NCBI RefSeq assembly: GCF_002899675.1
Contig: NZ_PKUU01000001.1
Coordinates: 186,001-250,000, forward strand
Reading direction: 5' to 3'
Length of the DNA stretch: 64,000 bases
Source of the DNA: Clostridium sp. chh4-2
GTDB lineage: Bacteria; Bacillota; Clostridia; Lachnospirales; Lachnospiraceae
Under the pieces are notes generated by a model that was given only the letters and a program-made list of their open reading frames with translations, made no database searches and was not told the origin of the DNA. This document shows, piece by piece, positions 33,911 to 42,300 of the stretch. The stretch's first letter is position 1; the number at the start of each line of letters is the position of its first letter. A program made the translations under genes and the position numbers.

Positions 33911-33971
33911 TTGACAAATATATGCAGCAATGTTATAAGTGTATATATAAGATATATACAATCATAACATT
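33911..33971 (+). promoter_or_regulatory. Promoter and nested palindromic operator of the GntR-ABC operon
   Basis: TTGACA (33911-33916) and TATAAG (33934-33939), 17 bp apart, form a good promoter. Starting at the expected transcription start is GTATATATAAGATATATAC (33941-33959). Outside it, AATGTTAT (33929-33936) pairs with ATAACATT (33964-33971). Both dyads are centred on 33950. This fits autorepression by the YtrA-like GntR protein encoded 20 bases downstream. Confidence 0.65.
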
Positions 33972-33989
33972 GAAATGAGGTGACATTTT

Positions 33990-34364
33990 TTGAATATTAT
34001 AATCAGCAATTCCAATGGAAAACCGATCTACGAACAAATCACCTCACAGATAAAGAATGAAATCATCTCAGGCCATCTGTCGGCAGGTGATCCGCTGCCT
34101 TCCATGCGAATGCTGGCAAAGGAACTCCGAATTAGCGTAATTACTACCAAAAGAGCTTATGAGGATTTGGAACGAGAAGGTTTTATCTGCACCGTAGTGG
34201 GAAAAGGAAGCTTTGTAGCTGAGAAAAACATGGAATTTGTCAGAGAGAATCAGTTAAAGGCCGTAGAAGAATCCATACAAAAGGCTGTGACTGACGCCAG
34301 AGCCGGCGGCATCACATTGGGAGAATTGATTGATATGCTGACTATCATTTATCAGGAGGATTGA
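33990..34364 (+). CDS. GntR-family regulator, YtrA subfamily
   Basis: 124 residues. The winged helix (PIYEQITSQIKNEIISGHLSAGDPLPSMRMLAKELRIS onward) is followed by only a short helical tail, the layout of YtrA regulators that control adjacent ABC transporters. It starts with TTG at 33990, seven bases after GAGGTG. The next gene begins two bases after its stop, so the operon is coupled. Autoregulation through the nested palindrome is likely. Confidence 0.85.
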   Translation: MNIIISNSNGKPIYEQITSQIKNEIISGHLSAGDPLPSMRMLAKELRISVITTKRAYEDLEREGFICTVVGKGSFVAEKNMEFVRENQLKAVEESIQKAVTDARAGGITLGELIDMLTIIYQED

Positions 34365-34366
34365 AT

Positions 34367-35224
34367 ATGGACAATGCAATCGAGATCAAAAACTTATGCA
34401 AATACTATGAAAATTTTTCGTTGGAGAATGTGTCCTTCTGTCTTCCGAAAGGCAGCATTATGGGACTTGTAGGGGAGAATGGAGCCGGAAAATCCACCAT
34501 AATTAAAACAGTTCTGGGATTAGTTTATCCAAGTTCAGGTGAGATAAATGTTCTGGGTCATAAAGGCATCCCTGATAAAGAAGTGAAAGAACAGATCGGC
34601 GTAGTCTTAGATAATTACGGTTTTTACGATGGACTGAAGATAAAGGACGTCAACCGTATTATGAAGGAGCTCTACAGGCAGTGGGATGAAAAACAGTTTC
34701 AGGAATATAGAAACCGCTTTCATCTGCCGGATAATAAAAAGCTGAAAGAATTTTCCAAAGGGATGAAACAGAAGCTGTCTCTGGCACTGGCCTTATCCCA
34801 TAAGGCCAGCCTTCTGATCCTGGATGAGGCAACAAGCGGATTAGATCCCATCGTCAGGGATGAAATCCTAGATATACTGCTGGAATTCATACAGGATGAA
34901 ACTCATTCCGTATTGGTTTCTTCCCATATAATCAGCGATTTGGAAAAGGTTGCGGATTACATCACCTTTATCCACAATGGTAATATAGTATTTTCAAAAA
35001 ATAAGGATGAACTTTTAGAAAACTATGGCGTGGTCAAATGTACGGAACAGGATTACAAAGCAATGGACAAAACCCATGTGACAGCTGTGAGAAGCAGCCG
35101 ATTTTCTTATGAGGTGATGATAGATAATAAAAATGAATTTATTTGGAAAAATAAAGACCTGATCGTGGATAACACTACCCTTGAGGAAATTATTCTGTTT
35201 AAGGTAAAAGGAGGGATGATATGA
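34367..35224 (+). CDS. ABC transporter ATP-binding protein
   Basis: 285 residues. Walker A GENGAGKST, signature FSKGMKQKLSLALAL, Walker B LLILDEATSGLD, and the H-loop SSHIISDLE. The shortened form with an IGVVLDNYGFYDGL Q-loop matches ATPases of YtrB/BcrA type. AGGAGG precedes the ATG at 34367; the in-frame TTG at 34361 is less likely. Works with the permease whose start overlaps its stop by four bases. Confidence 0.9.
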   Translation: MDNAIEIKNLCKYYENFSLENVSFCLPKGSIMGLVGENGAGKSTIIKTVLGLVYPSSGEINVLGHKGIPDKEVKEQIGVVLDNYGFYDGLKIKDVNRIMKELYRQWDEKQFQEYRNRFHLPDNKKLKEFSKGMKQKLSLALALSHKASLLILDEATSGLDPIVRDEILDILLEFIQDETHSVLVSSHIISDLEKVADYITFIHNGNIVFSKNKDELLENYGVVKCTEQDYKAMDKTHVTAVRSSRFSYEVMIDNKNEFIWKNKDLIVDNTTLEEIILFKVKGGMI

Positions 35225-35868
35225 GGGCATTGATTATTAAAGATTTACTGAATTTAAAGTCTTATTTTAAACAACTGATTTTTATTTATGGATTCTATCT
35301 GGTTTTCAGTCTGATGGGTGTATGGGATATTTCGTTTTTTATCAGCATTGCAACCTTGCTCGGGGCCATGATGTTCATTTCCACTATGAGTTATGACGAA
35401 ATGTCCAGATGGGATGCGTTCGCAATATCCTCTCCCATTTCACGAAAGGATCTTGTAACATCAAAATATCTGCTGATGCTCTTGTCTCTGTTAGGCAACA
35501 CAGGCTTCAGCCTGCTGATCGGAATACCGATAATGCTAATTCAAGACAGTCTGGCCCTATCAGAACTGCTGGCTTATACGGGAATCATAACTTTAGTTAT
35601 CACGACCGGCTTTAGTATCATTCTGTATCTTGCCTTTAAAGTAGGAATTGAGAAAGCCCGGATCGCCATGATGGCCGTTTTCCTTGTTCCCACCGCACTC
35701 ATTTTTATCTTAGGAAAAAATATGAACCAACTGGGCATCAGCATAAAAAACATAAATTGGGAACAAATGTGGCCAGCCCTGGCTGCTGGTGCCGCACTCA
35801 CAACTATTGTGGTAATTCTGGTTACGTACTGTTTATCGGTAAAAACGGTACAAAAGAAAGAATATTAA
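35221..35868 (+). CDS. ABC-2 type transporter permease
   Basis: 215 residues with about six membrane helices, starting MRALIIKDLLNLKSYFKQLI. The short block YDEMSRWDAFAISSPISRKDLV after the second helix is characteristic of the ABC-2 permease partners of GntR-linked operons. Substrate is unknown; related systems respond to cell-wall-active peptides. AAAGGAGG precedes its ATG, which overlaps the ATPase stop. Confidence 0.85.
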   Translation: MRALIIKDLLNLKSYFKQLIFIYGFYLVFSLMGVWDISFFISIATLLGAMMFISTMSYDEMSRWDAFAISSPISRKDLVTSKYLLMLLSLLGNTGFSLLIGIPIMLIQDSLALSELLAYTGIITLVITTGFSIILYLAFKVGIEKARIAMMAVFLVPTALIFILGKNMNQLGISIKNINWEQMWPALAAGAALTTIVVILVTYCLSVKTVQKKEY

Positions 35869-35960
35869 TAATAAGGACTAAACGTTTCTCACCACCAGTT
35901 AATTATTAGTTAAATGAAAAAGCCAGCATATTCTAAGCCAAATTCAGATAGCAAAACACA

Positions 35961-35989
35961 AAAAAACCTCGATATAATCGAGGTTTTTT
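35961..35989. terminator. Bidirectional terminator between the ABC operon and the tRNA genes
   Basis: AAAAAACCTCGA (35961-35972) and TCGAGGTTTTTT (35978-35989) form a 12-bp stem with a 5-base loop and A/T tracts on both sides. It ends the minus-strand tRNA transcript and probably the plus-strand ABC operon. Confidence 0.85.
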
Positions 35990-35993
35990 CTTC

Positions 35994-36066
35994 AGCTCCC
36001 GGCCGGATTCGAACCGGCGACCTACGCATTACGAATGCGGCGCGCTACCAGCTGCGCTACGGAAGC
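35994..36066 (-). tRNA. tRNA-Thr (anticodon CGT)
   Basis: The minus strand folds as a cloverleaf: acceptor GCTTCCG/CGGGAGC, D stem GCGC/GCGC, anticodon loop TTCGTAA (anticodon CGT, reading ACG), T arm GCCGG-TTCGAAT-CCGGC. CCA is not encoded. The 27-43 pair is a C-T mismatch. Third gene of a three-tRNA transcript. Confidence 0.9.
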
Positions 36067-36104
36067 GACTAAAAATGCTTTGGACAGTTATCCAAAGCAC
36101 CAAA

Positions 36105-36176
36105 TGACCTATCCGGGAATCGAACCCGGGTTTCCGCCGTGAGAGGGCGGCGTCTTGACCGCTTGACCAATAGGCC
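36105..36176 (-). tRNA. tRNA-Glu (anticodon CTC)
   Basis: Acceptor GGCCTAT/ATAGGTC, anticodon arm CCGCC-CTCTCAC-GGCGG with anticodon CTC (reads GAG), T loop TTCGATT. Discriminator A; CCA not encoded. Middle gene of the tRNA transcript. Confidence 0.92.
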
Positions 36177-36193
36177 CTTTAAAAGGTATCGAA

Positions 36194-36267
36194 TCGAGGC
36201 GACAAGATTCGAACTTGCGACCTCTGCGTCCCGAACGCAGCGCTCTACCAAACTGAGCCACGCCTCG
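36194..36267 (-). tRNA. tRNA-Pro (anticodon CGG)
   Basis: Acceptor CGAGGCG/CGCCTCG, D stem GCTC/GAGC, anticodon arm CTGCG-TTCGGGA-CGCAG with anticodon CGG (reads CCG), T loop TTCGAAT. Discriminator A; CCA not encoded. First gene of the tRNA transcript. Confidence 0.92.
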
Positions 36268-36278
36268 ATACCTTTGAT

Positions 36279-36307
36279 AGTATAATATGAATTGTTGTAA
36301 TTGTCAA
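36279..36307 (-). promoter_or_regulatory. Strong promoter of the tRNA Pro-Glu-Thr cluster
   Basis: TTGACA (36307-36302) and TATACT (36284-36279) on the minus strand, 17 bp apart, 12 bases before the tRNA-Pro 5' end. This is close to the sigma-A consensus, as expected for stable RNA. Confidence 0.8.
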
Positions 36308-36339
36308 TGAATTTTTGAAAATTTTTCTAGAAAATAATT

Positions 36340-36537
36340 TTAACCCATTTCCACCAGAGAATATCCCAGATCATCCAGGATTTCAGATGCCCGAACCACA
36401 CATTGTTCGTCACCTTCTATGATCACCGTCTTGCTGTCAAGATCAATAAAATGTTTAATCTCAGCTTCCGTCAATGCCTTTTCAATTCTGGATACGCAGT
36501 GCCCGCACATCATTTCTTCACATTTAAATTTTTTCAT
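36340..36537 (-). CDS. copZ: CopZ-like copper chaperone (HMA domain)
   Basis: 65 residues of one heavy-metal-associated domain. The metal loop reads MMCGHCVSRI, with a Cys-x-x-Cys and a flanking Met-Met. It should pass Cu(I) to the CopA ATPase of the same operon. AAGGAGG lies just before the ATG at 36537; the longer frame to 36558 would put that site inside the gene. The first residues differ from the usual GMxC form (MMCGHC). Confidence 0.82.
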   Translation of the reverse strand: MKKFKCEEMMCGHCVSRIEKALTEAEIKHFIDLDSKTVIIEGDEQCVVRASEILDDLGYSLVEMG

Positions 36538-36557
36538 GGTCTTCCTCCTTGGAATCA

Positions 36558-36857
36558 TTATTTCATCAATTTTTGAATAGTTTTACAAAGTTCGTCTACC
36601 ACTTCTTCATTCCCCGCCCTGAGTTCCTCCACCACGCAGGACTTGATGTGGCTGGATAGCAAAATCTTATTAAAGCTGTTGAGCGCAGCCTGAACCGCCG
36701 ATACCTGAATGAGGATATCCACGCAGTAACGCTCTTCTTCGATCATATTTTTAATTCCACGAATCTGCCCTTCGATCCGGTTTAAGCGTGTAAGCAGATT
36801 TTTTTCTTCCGAATATTCCCTATGCTTATGTTTGCAGCATTCTTTCTCTTCCGTCAT
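36558..36857 (-). CDS. csoR: CsoR-family copper-sensing repressor
   Basis: 99 residues. A Cys/His-rich start (ECCKHKHREYS), then LLTRLNRIEGQIRGIKNMIEEERYCVDILIQ with the first Cu ligand Cys, and SHIKSC with the His and second Cys, giving the full C-H-C Cu(I) site. An apo-tetramer binds operator DNA and releases it on copper binding. Located between copA and copZ, the standard operon order. Confidence 0.9.
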   Translation of the reverse strand: MTEEKECCKHKHREYSEEKNLLTRLNRIEGQIRGIKNMIEEERYCVDILIQVSAVQAALNSFNKILLSSHIKSCVVEELRAGNEEVVDELCKTIQKLMK

Positions 36858-36869
36858 TTAAGTCATCTC

Positions 36870-39125
36870 CTATAATTTTAATGTTTTAAGCCGTAAAGCA
36901 TTGCCCACTACGCAGACAGAACTAAGCGACATGGCGAAACCTGCGATCATCGGATTTAACAGCGGGCCGCCAAACAGATAAAGCGCGCCGGCTGCCACAG
37001 GAATTCCCAGGCTGTTATAGAAAAAGGCCCAGAAAAGATTCTGTCTGATATTGCGGATTGTGGCCTTGCTCAGCCTGACGGCATGGTAAACGTCCATCAA
37101 ATCCGATTTCATCAGCACCACATCTCCTGATTCGAGTGCAATATCGCTGCCCGAACCGATTGCAGTGCCAACATCAGCCTGTACAAGAGCCGGGGCATCA
37201 TTGATCCCGTCCCCGACCATCATGACAGTCTTTCCTTCTGCCTGCAGCCCGCTCACCGCCGCTGCCTTGTCCTCGGGAAGGACCTCGGCTATCACATGGT
37301 CAATGTGTGCCTGTTTTCCTATATATTCCGCAGTCTTCCGGTTATCGCCGGTCAGCATAAAAACCTGCACTCCCAATGATTTTATCCGGTCGATGGCCTG
37401 AACGCTGTTCTCCTTAATCGTATCAGCCACGCAGATCATCCCGGTCAGACTTCCATCTTCCACCACATACATCGGTGTCTTACCCTGTTCTGCATAATGA
37501 TTCGATTGTACCAGAATTTCTTCATCTAATCCAACATTTTTATCATCTAAAAGCTTACGGTTTCCGATCCACACGGTTCTCTTATGAAAATGGGCTTCAA
37601 TACCGCTTCCGGTTATGCTCTGAAAGGAATCCGGCTGCTCCAGATTCAAGTGATTTTCCACAGCAACTTCTACAATCGCAGCCGCCAACGGATGTTCTGA
37701 CATCCGCTCACAGCTTCCCGCCGTCAAAAGCAGTTCTTCTTTTGAAATGTCAGGATCAAAAACAGCTATATCGGTCACTTTGGGCTTTCCTTCTGTAATG
37801 GTTCCCGTCTTGTCCAGTACAACCGCATCGACTTTGTGGCAGATTTCCAGCGCTTCGCCGCTCTTAATCAAAATCCCGTGATTTGCCCCCACTCCGGTTC
37901 CAACCATAATTGCGGTGGGCGTCGCAAGCCCCAAGGCACATGGGCAGGCAATCACCAATACGGCCACAAAAATCGTCAGCACAAAGGATAACTCCTTTCC
38001 TCCCAAAAGCCACCATAGCAAAGCTGCCGCCACGGCGATGCCCATGACCGCAGGGACAAAAATCCCCGCCACCTTATCTGCCAGCTTAGAGATCGGGGCC
38101 TTTTTGCCCTGGGCATCTTCAATCAGCTTAATAATTTTTGACAACGTGGTATCCTTGCCCGTTCTGGTAACTTTTGACTCCATCGCCCCGTTATAATTCA
38201 TGCTTCCGCCGATCAAAACATCCCCGTTTTCTTTTTCCACGGGAATGCTTTCTCCGGTCAGCATGGATTCGTCAACGCTGCTGCTTCCCTTTACCACAAC
38301 TCCGTCCAAAGGGATTCTGCTGCCCGGTTTTATCAGAATATGCTGTCCCGGTTTTACCTCTTCTGTGGGCACTTCGCGCTCCTGCCCATTTTCCAGCAGA
38401 ACAGCCGTGTCCGGCACAAGGGCCATCAGCTTTCGTATGGCCTCAGAGGTTTTTCCCTTGCTGCGGCTCTCCATATATTTTCCAAGCATGACCAGGGTGA
38501 CCACAACCGCGGCCGATTCATAATACAGATGATGCGCATTCATCGGGCTGCGATGTACCGTAAGTGTCATAATTAAGCTATAGAAAAATGCGCTCCCCGT
38601 GCCGATTGCCACCAGGGAATCCATGTTGGGATTCCCTTTAAAAAGGGATTTTAATCCCACCACATAAAATTTCTTTCCGCAGACCAGCACCGGTATGGTG
38701 AGGATCAGCTGGGCATAGGAAAAATTGCGGGGATTCAGGCCCATATCGATGAAAGCGGGCACCGGCAGGGGAAATGGTACCATATGACCCATAGAAATAT
38801 AAAGCAGCGGCACCGCAAAGCAAACAGCGATGATGAGACGGCGTTTAGACTCTTTAAGCAATTCCTCCTGATGAGCGAACTCTTCTTCCTCCGGCTTACC
38901 GCCGTCATTTTCCGGAATCAGATAAGCCGCAAATCCGGCCTTTTTCACCTTCTCCATAATCATTTCGGAAGTTACTTTCTCCTCATCGTAAGTGATTGAC
39001 ATCCTATTCGTCGTCAAGTTGACATCGCTTACCTTCACGCCTTCCATCTTGCGGGTCACACGCTCCACCGCGCTGCTGCAGGCCGCACACGACATGCCGG
39101 TTACATGATATTGTTCTGTTGTCAT
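36870..39125 (-). CDS. copA: Copper-translocating P-type ATPase
   Basis: 751 residues, P1B-1 type. One N-terminal HMA domain (GMSCAACSS, residues 9-17), eight membrane helices, the CPC transport motif ACPCALGLATP at about 395, phosphorylation motif DKTGT at about 438, SEHPLA, and the hinge GDGINDAP near 640. It exports Cu(I). AAAGGAGG precedes the ATG. A weak promoter (TTGTCA at 39260-39255, TATTTA at 39237-39232) and a CCAGGCATATGCCGGG dyad at 39153-39168 lie upstream; the latter is a candidate CsoR site. Confidence 0.93.
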   Translation of the reverse strand: MTTEQYHVTGMSCAACSSAVERVTRKMEGVKVSDVNLTTNRMSITYDEEKVTSEMIMEKVKKAGFAAYLIPENDGGKPEEEEFAHQEELLKESKRRLIIAVCFAVPLLYISMGHMVPFPLPVPAFIDMGLNPRNFSYAQLILTIPVLVCGKKFYVVGLKSLFKGNPNMDSLVAIGTGSAFFYSLIMTLTVHRSPMNAHHLYYESAAVVVTLVMLGKYMESRSKGKTSEAIRKLMALVPDTAVLLENGQEREVPTEEVKPGQHILIKPGSRIPLDGVVVKGSSSVDESMLTGESIPVEKENGDVLIGGSMNYNGAMESKVTRTGKDTTLSKIIKLIEDAQGKKAPISKLADKVAGIFVPAVMGIAVAAALLWWLLGGKELSFVLTIFVAVLVIACPCALGLATPTAIMVGTGVGANHGILIKSGEALEICHKVDAVVLDKTGTITEGKPKVTDIAVFDPDISKEELLLTAGSCERMSEHPLAAAIVEVAVENHLNLEQPDSFQSITGSGIEAHFHKRTVWIGNRKLLDDKNVGLDEEILVQSNHYAEQGKTPMYVVEDGSLTGMICVADTIKENSVQAIDRIKSLGVQVFMLTGDNRKTAEYIGKQAHIDHVIAEVLPEDKAAAVSGLQAEGKTVMMVGDGINDAPALVQADVGTAIGSGSDIALESGDVVLMKSDLMDVYHAVRLSKATIRNIRQNLFWAFFYNSLGIPVAAGALYLFGGPLLNPMIAGFAMSLSSVCVVGNALRLKTLKL

Positions 39126-39311
39126 ACAGCCCTCCTTTTATAAAAAAACATCTCATCCAGGCATATGCCGGGAAATATGATCGTATTTAATTACCAGCTT
39201 CCTTATCTATATAGTTTAGCTGGAAATCGAATAAATATTATCATACCTGATTTTTGACAATATTTTCATAATAAGGCGGATTCAATCTTTTATTTACAAA
39301 AATTGAACAAT

Positions 39312-39366
39312 AAAACAGCCGGAAAGAGAGAGTATCCAAAGCCACTTCCGATCCCTCTTCCCGGCT
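39312..39366 (-). terminator. Terminator after polC
   Basis: CTCTTCCCGGCT (39355-39366) pairs with AGCCGGAAAGAG (39317-39328) through 12 base pairs with one wobble, followed on the minus strand by TTTT (39315-39312). It closes the housekeeping run. Confidence 0.7.
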
Positions 39367-39386
39367 TTCCTGCTATAAAAAATCCC

Positions 39387-42300
39387 TTACAAATCAAACA
39401 GCGACAGCTGATTGGACTCCGGCAACTCTCCCAAAAGTCCTAAATCTCCCATCAGATCGCAGACCGTCTTACTGACCTTCGTCCTGTTTCTGAAATCCTC
39501 TCTGGACAGGAATTTGCCGTCCTTGGCCGCATCCACAACCGCTTCAGCCGCCTTGTCGCCCAATCCGTCAATACTGCTGAGAGACGGCATCAGTTTCTTA
39601 TCAATAATCTGAAAATGATTCGCCTTCGCCTGATATAAATCAATGGGTGTGAACTCAAAACCTCTGGCGTACATTTCCTGAACGATACGCATATCTCTCA
39701 GCGTATCCTGTTCTTTCTTGGACAGCGTATCCATTCTCTTTTTATAATCCGCCAGATAATATTCCAGTTTATCACGCCCCTGGCACATCAGTTCATAGCT
39801 GAATCCATTTGCACGGATGCTGAAAAATGCGGCATAATAGGCCAGCGGATAGAACACTTTACAATATGCGATACGCCACGCCATCATTACATAGGCCGCC
39901 GCATGCGCTTTCGGGAACATGTACTTAATCTTTTTACAGGACCAGATATACCAGTCCGGAACCCCATGGCTGGTCATCTCTTCTTCCCATTCCGGTTTTA
40001 AGCCCTTTCCCTTTCGGACGCTCTCCATGATCGTGAAAGAAAGTCCCTCTTCCAGCCCCATCTGGATCAGATAGATCATGATATCATCACGGGTACAGAT
40101 CGCAGTCTGAATGGTGGCTTTTCCCTCCTGAATCAAGGTCTGGGCATTGCCCAGCCAAACGTCCGTACCATGTGCCAGTCCGGCGATGCGGACCAAATCG
40201 GAAAAATATTTGGGCTGGGTATCGATTAACATCTGCATAGCGAAATCAGTACCGAACTCAGGAACTCCCAAAGCGCCCAGCTTACATCCTCCGATATCGT
40301 CCGGTGTAATCCCCAGCGCAGAAGTGTCCTGAAACAGCGACATAACCTCCCGGCTGTCCAGCGGAACGTCCTTAACCGGATCGAATCCGATCAAATCCTG
40401 CAGCATACGGATCATGGTCGGATCATCGTGCCCGAGAATGTCCAGCTTCAACAGGTTGTGGTCAATGGAATGGTAATCAAAATGGGTGGTGATCGTTTTG
40501 GTGGTCATATCGTTAGCCGGCCTCTGCACCGGAGTAAAGGAATAGATCTCTTCCCCCAAAGGAAGTACGATAATACCGCCGGGGTGCTGTCCGGTCGTTC
40601 TGCGGACTCCCACACACCCCTGCACGATTCGGTCGATCTCACAGTTTCTCTTTCTGACGCCCCGCTCCTCGAAATAATTCTTCACATAGCCGAACGCCGT
40701 TTTATCAGCCAGAGTACCGATGGTTCCGGCACGGAACGTCTGGCCCTTTCCGAAGATAACCTCCGTATAATCATGGGCCTTACTCTGATATTCTCCGGAG
40801 AAGTTAAGGTCGATATCCGGCTCCTTATCTCCCTTAAACCCAAGGAATGTCTCGAACGGGATATCAAATCCGTCTTTTTTTAACGGAGTGCCGCAGACCG
40901 GGCACACCTTATCCGGCATATCGCAGCCGGCCATACCGCTAAATTTCTTAACTTCATCAGAATAGAAATCATAATAATGGCATTTTTCACAGTAGTAATG
41001 AGGACTTAACGGATTTACCTCCGTAATTCCCGACATGGTGGCTGCAAAAGAAGATCCTACCGATCCACGGGAACCAACCAGATAGCCGTCCTCGTTAGAC
41101 TTCCAAACCAATTTCTGCGCGATAATATACATAACCGCAAATCCATTGGAAATGATGGAGTTCAGCTCTCTTTCAAGGCGCTCCACAACGATCTGAGGCA
41201 GTTCTTCCCCATACATATTGTGAGCCGTATCATAACAGATCTTTCGCAGCGTGGCATCCGAATCCTCGATGACCGGCGGACACTTATCCGGGCGGACAGG
41301 GGATATCTTTTCACACATATTGGCAATTTTCCTGGTATTGGTAATCACCACCTCTTCCGCTTTGTTGGGGCCGAGATACTGGAACTCCTTTAACATCTCT
41401 TCCGTGGTTCTGAGGAAAAGAGGCGCCTGGTCGTCGCAGTCGGAAAAGCCCTTACCTGCCATCAGGATTCTCCGGTAAACCTCATCCTCAGGGTCTAAGA
41501 AATGGACGTCGCAGGTAGCGCAGACCGGCTTTCCGAACTGCTCTCCCAATGTAACGATCTTTTTATTGATTTCAATCAGGTCCTCTTCCGTCTTCACGGA
41601 ACTCTTTTCATCCCTGAGCATAAATGCGTTGTTGCCCAATGGCTGAATCTCCAGATAATCATAGAAATTCACAAGCCTTGCAATTTCCGTATCCGGAGCG
41701 CCGTTTAACACAGCTTTATAAAGCTCGCCCGCCTCGCAGGCCGAGCCGATAATAAGGCCTTCCCGGTTGGCATTCAGCACGCTTTTTGGAATACGCGGAT
41801 TACGCGCGTAATAATCAATGTGGGAACAGGAAATCAGCCGGTACAGATTAATCCGTCCAACATGGTTTTTAGCCAATATGATCACATGGTGGGTGGGAAG
41901 CTTTTTAATCACGCTGGGCGACATCTCGTTAAGCGCGTTCAGCTGGTCTAATGTCTCGATTCCCCGGTCCTTCAGCATCTTGACAAAGGCCACAAAAATC
42001 TCCGCCGTAGCCCCCGCATCGTCCACGGCCCGATGATGGTTTGCCAGAGATATATTCAATGCCTTCGCCACCGTATCCAGTTTAAAACGGTTCAGGTTGG
42101 GAAGCAAAAGGCGGGCCATGGCCACCGTATCCAGGATCGTGGGCCGGCAATCAATTCCCAGGCGTTGTGCGTTGTACTTGATGAATCCGGTATCGAAATC
42201 CGCATTATGGGCCACCATCACGGCGTCCTTGCAGAATTCCAGAAACTCCGGCAGAACCACATCGATCTTAGGCGATGAGATCACCATATTATCGTTGATC

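Noticed and set aside
36304..36334. A CodY-box-like run (AATTTTTGAAAATT) near the tRNA promoter
   Set aside because: It lacks the exact 15-bp spacing of the consensus, and the AT-rich region makes chance matches likely.
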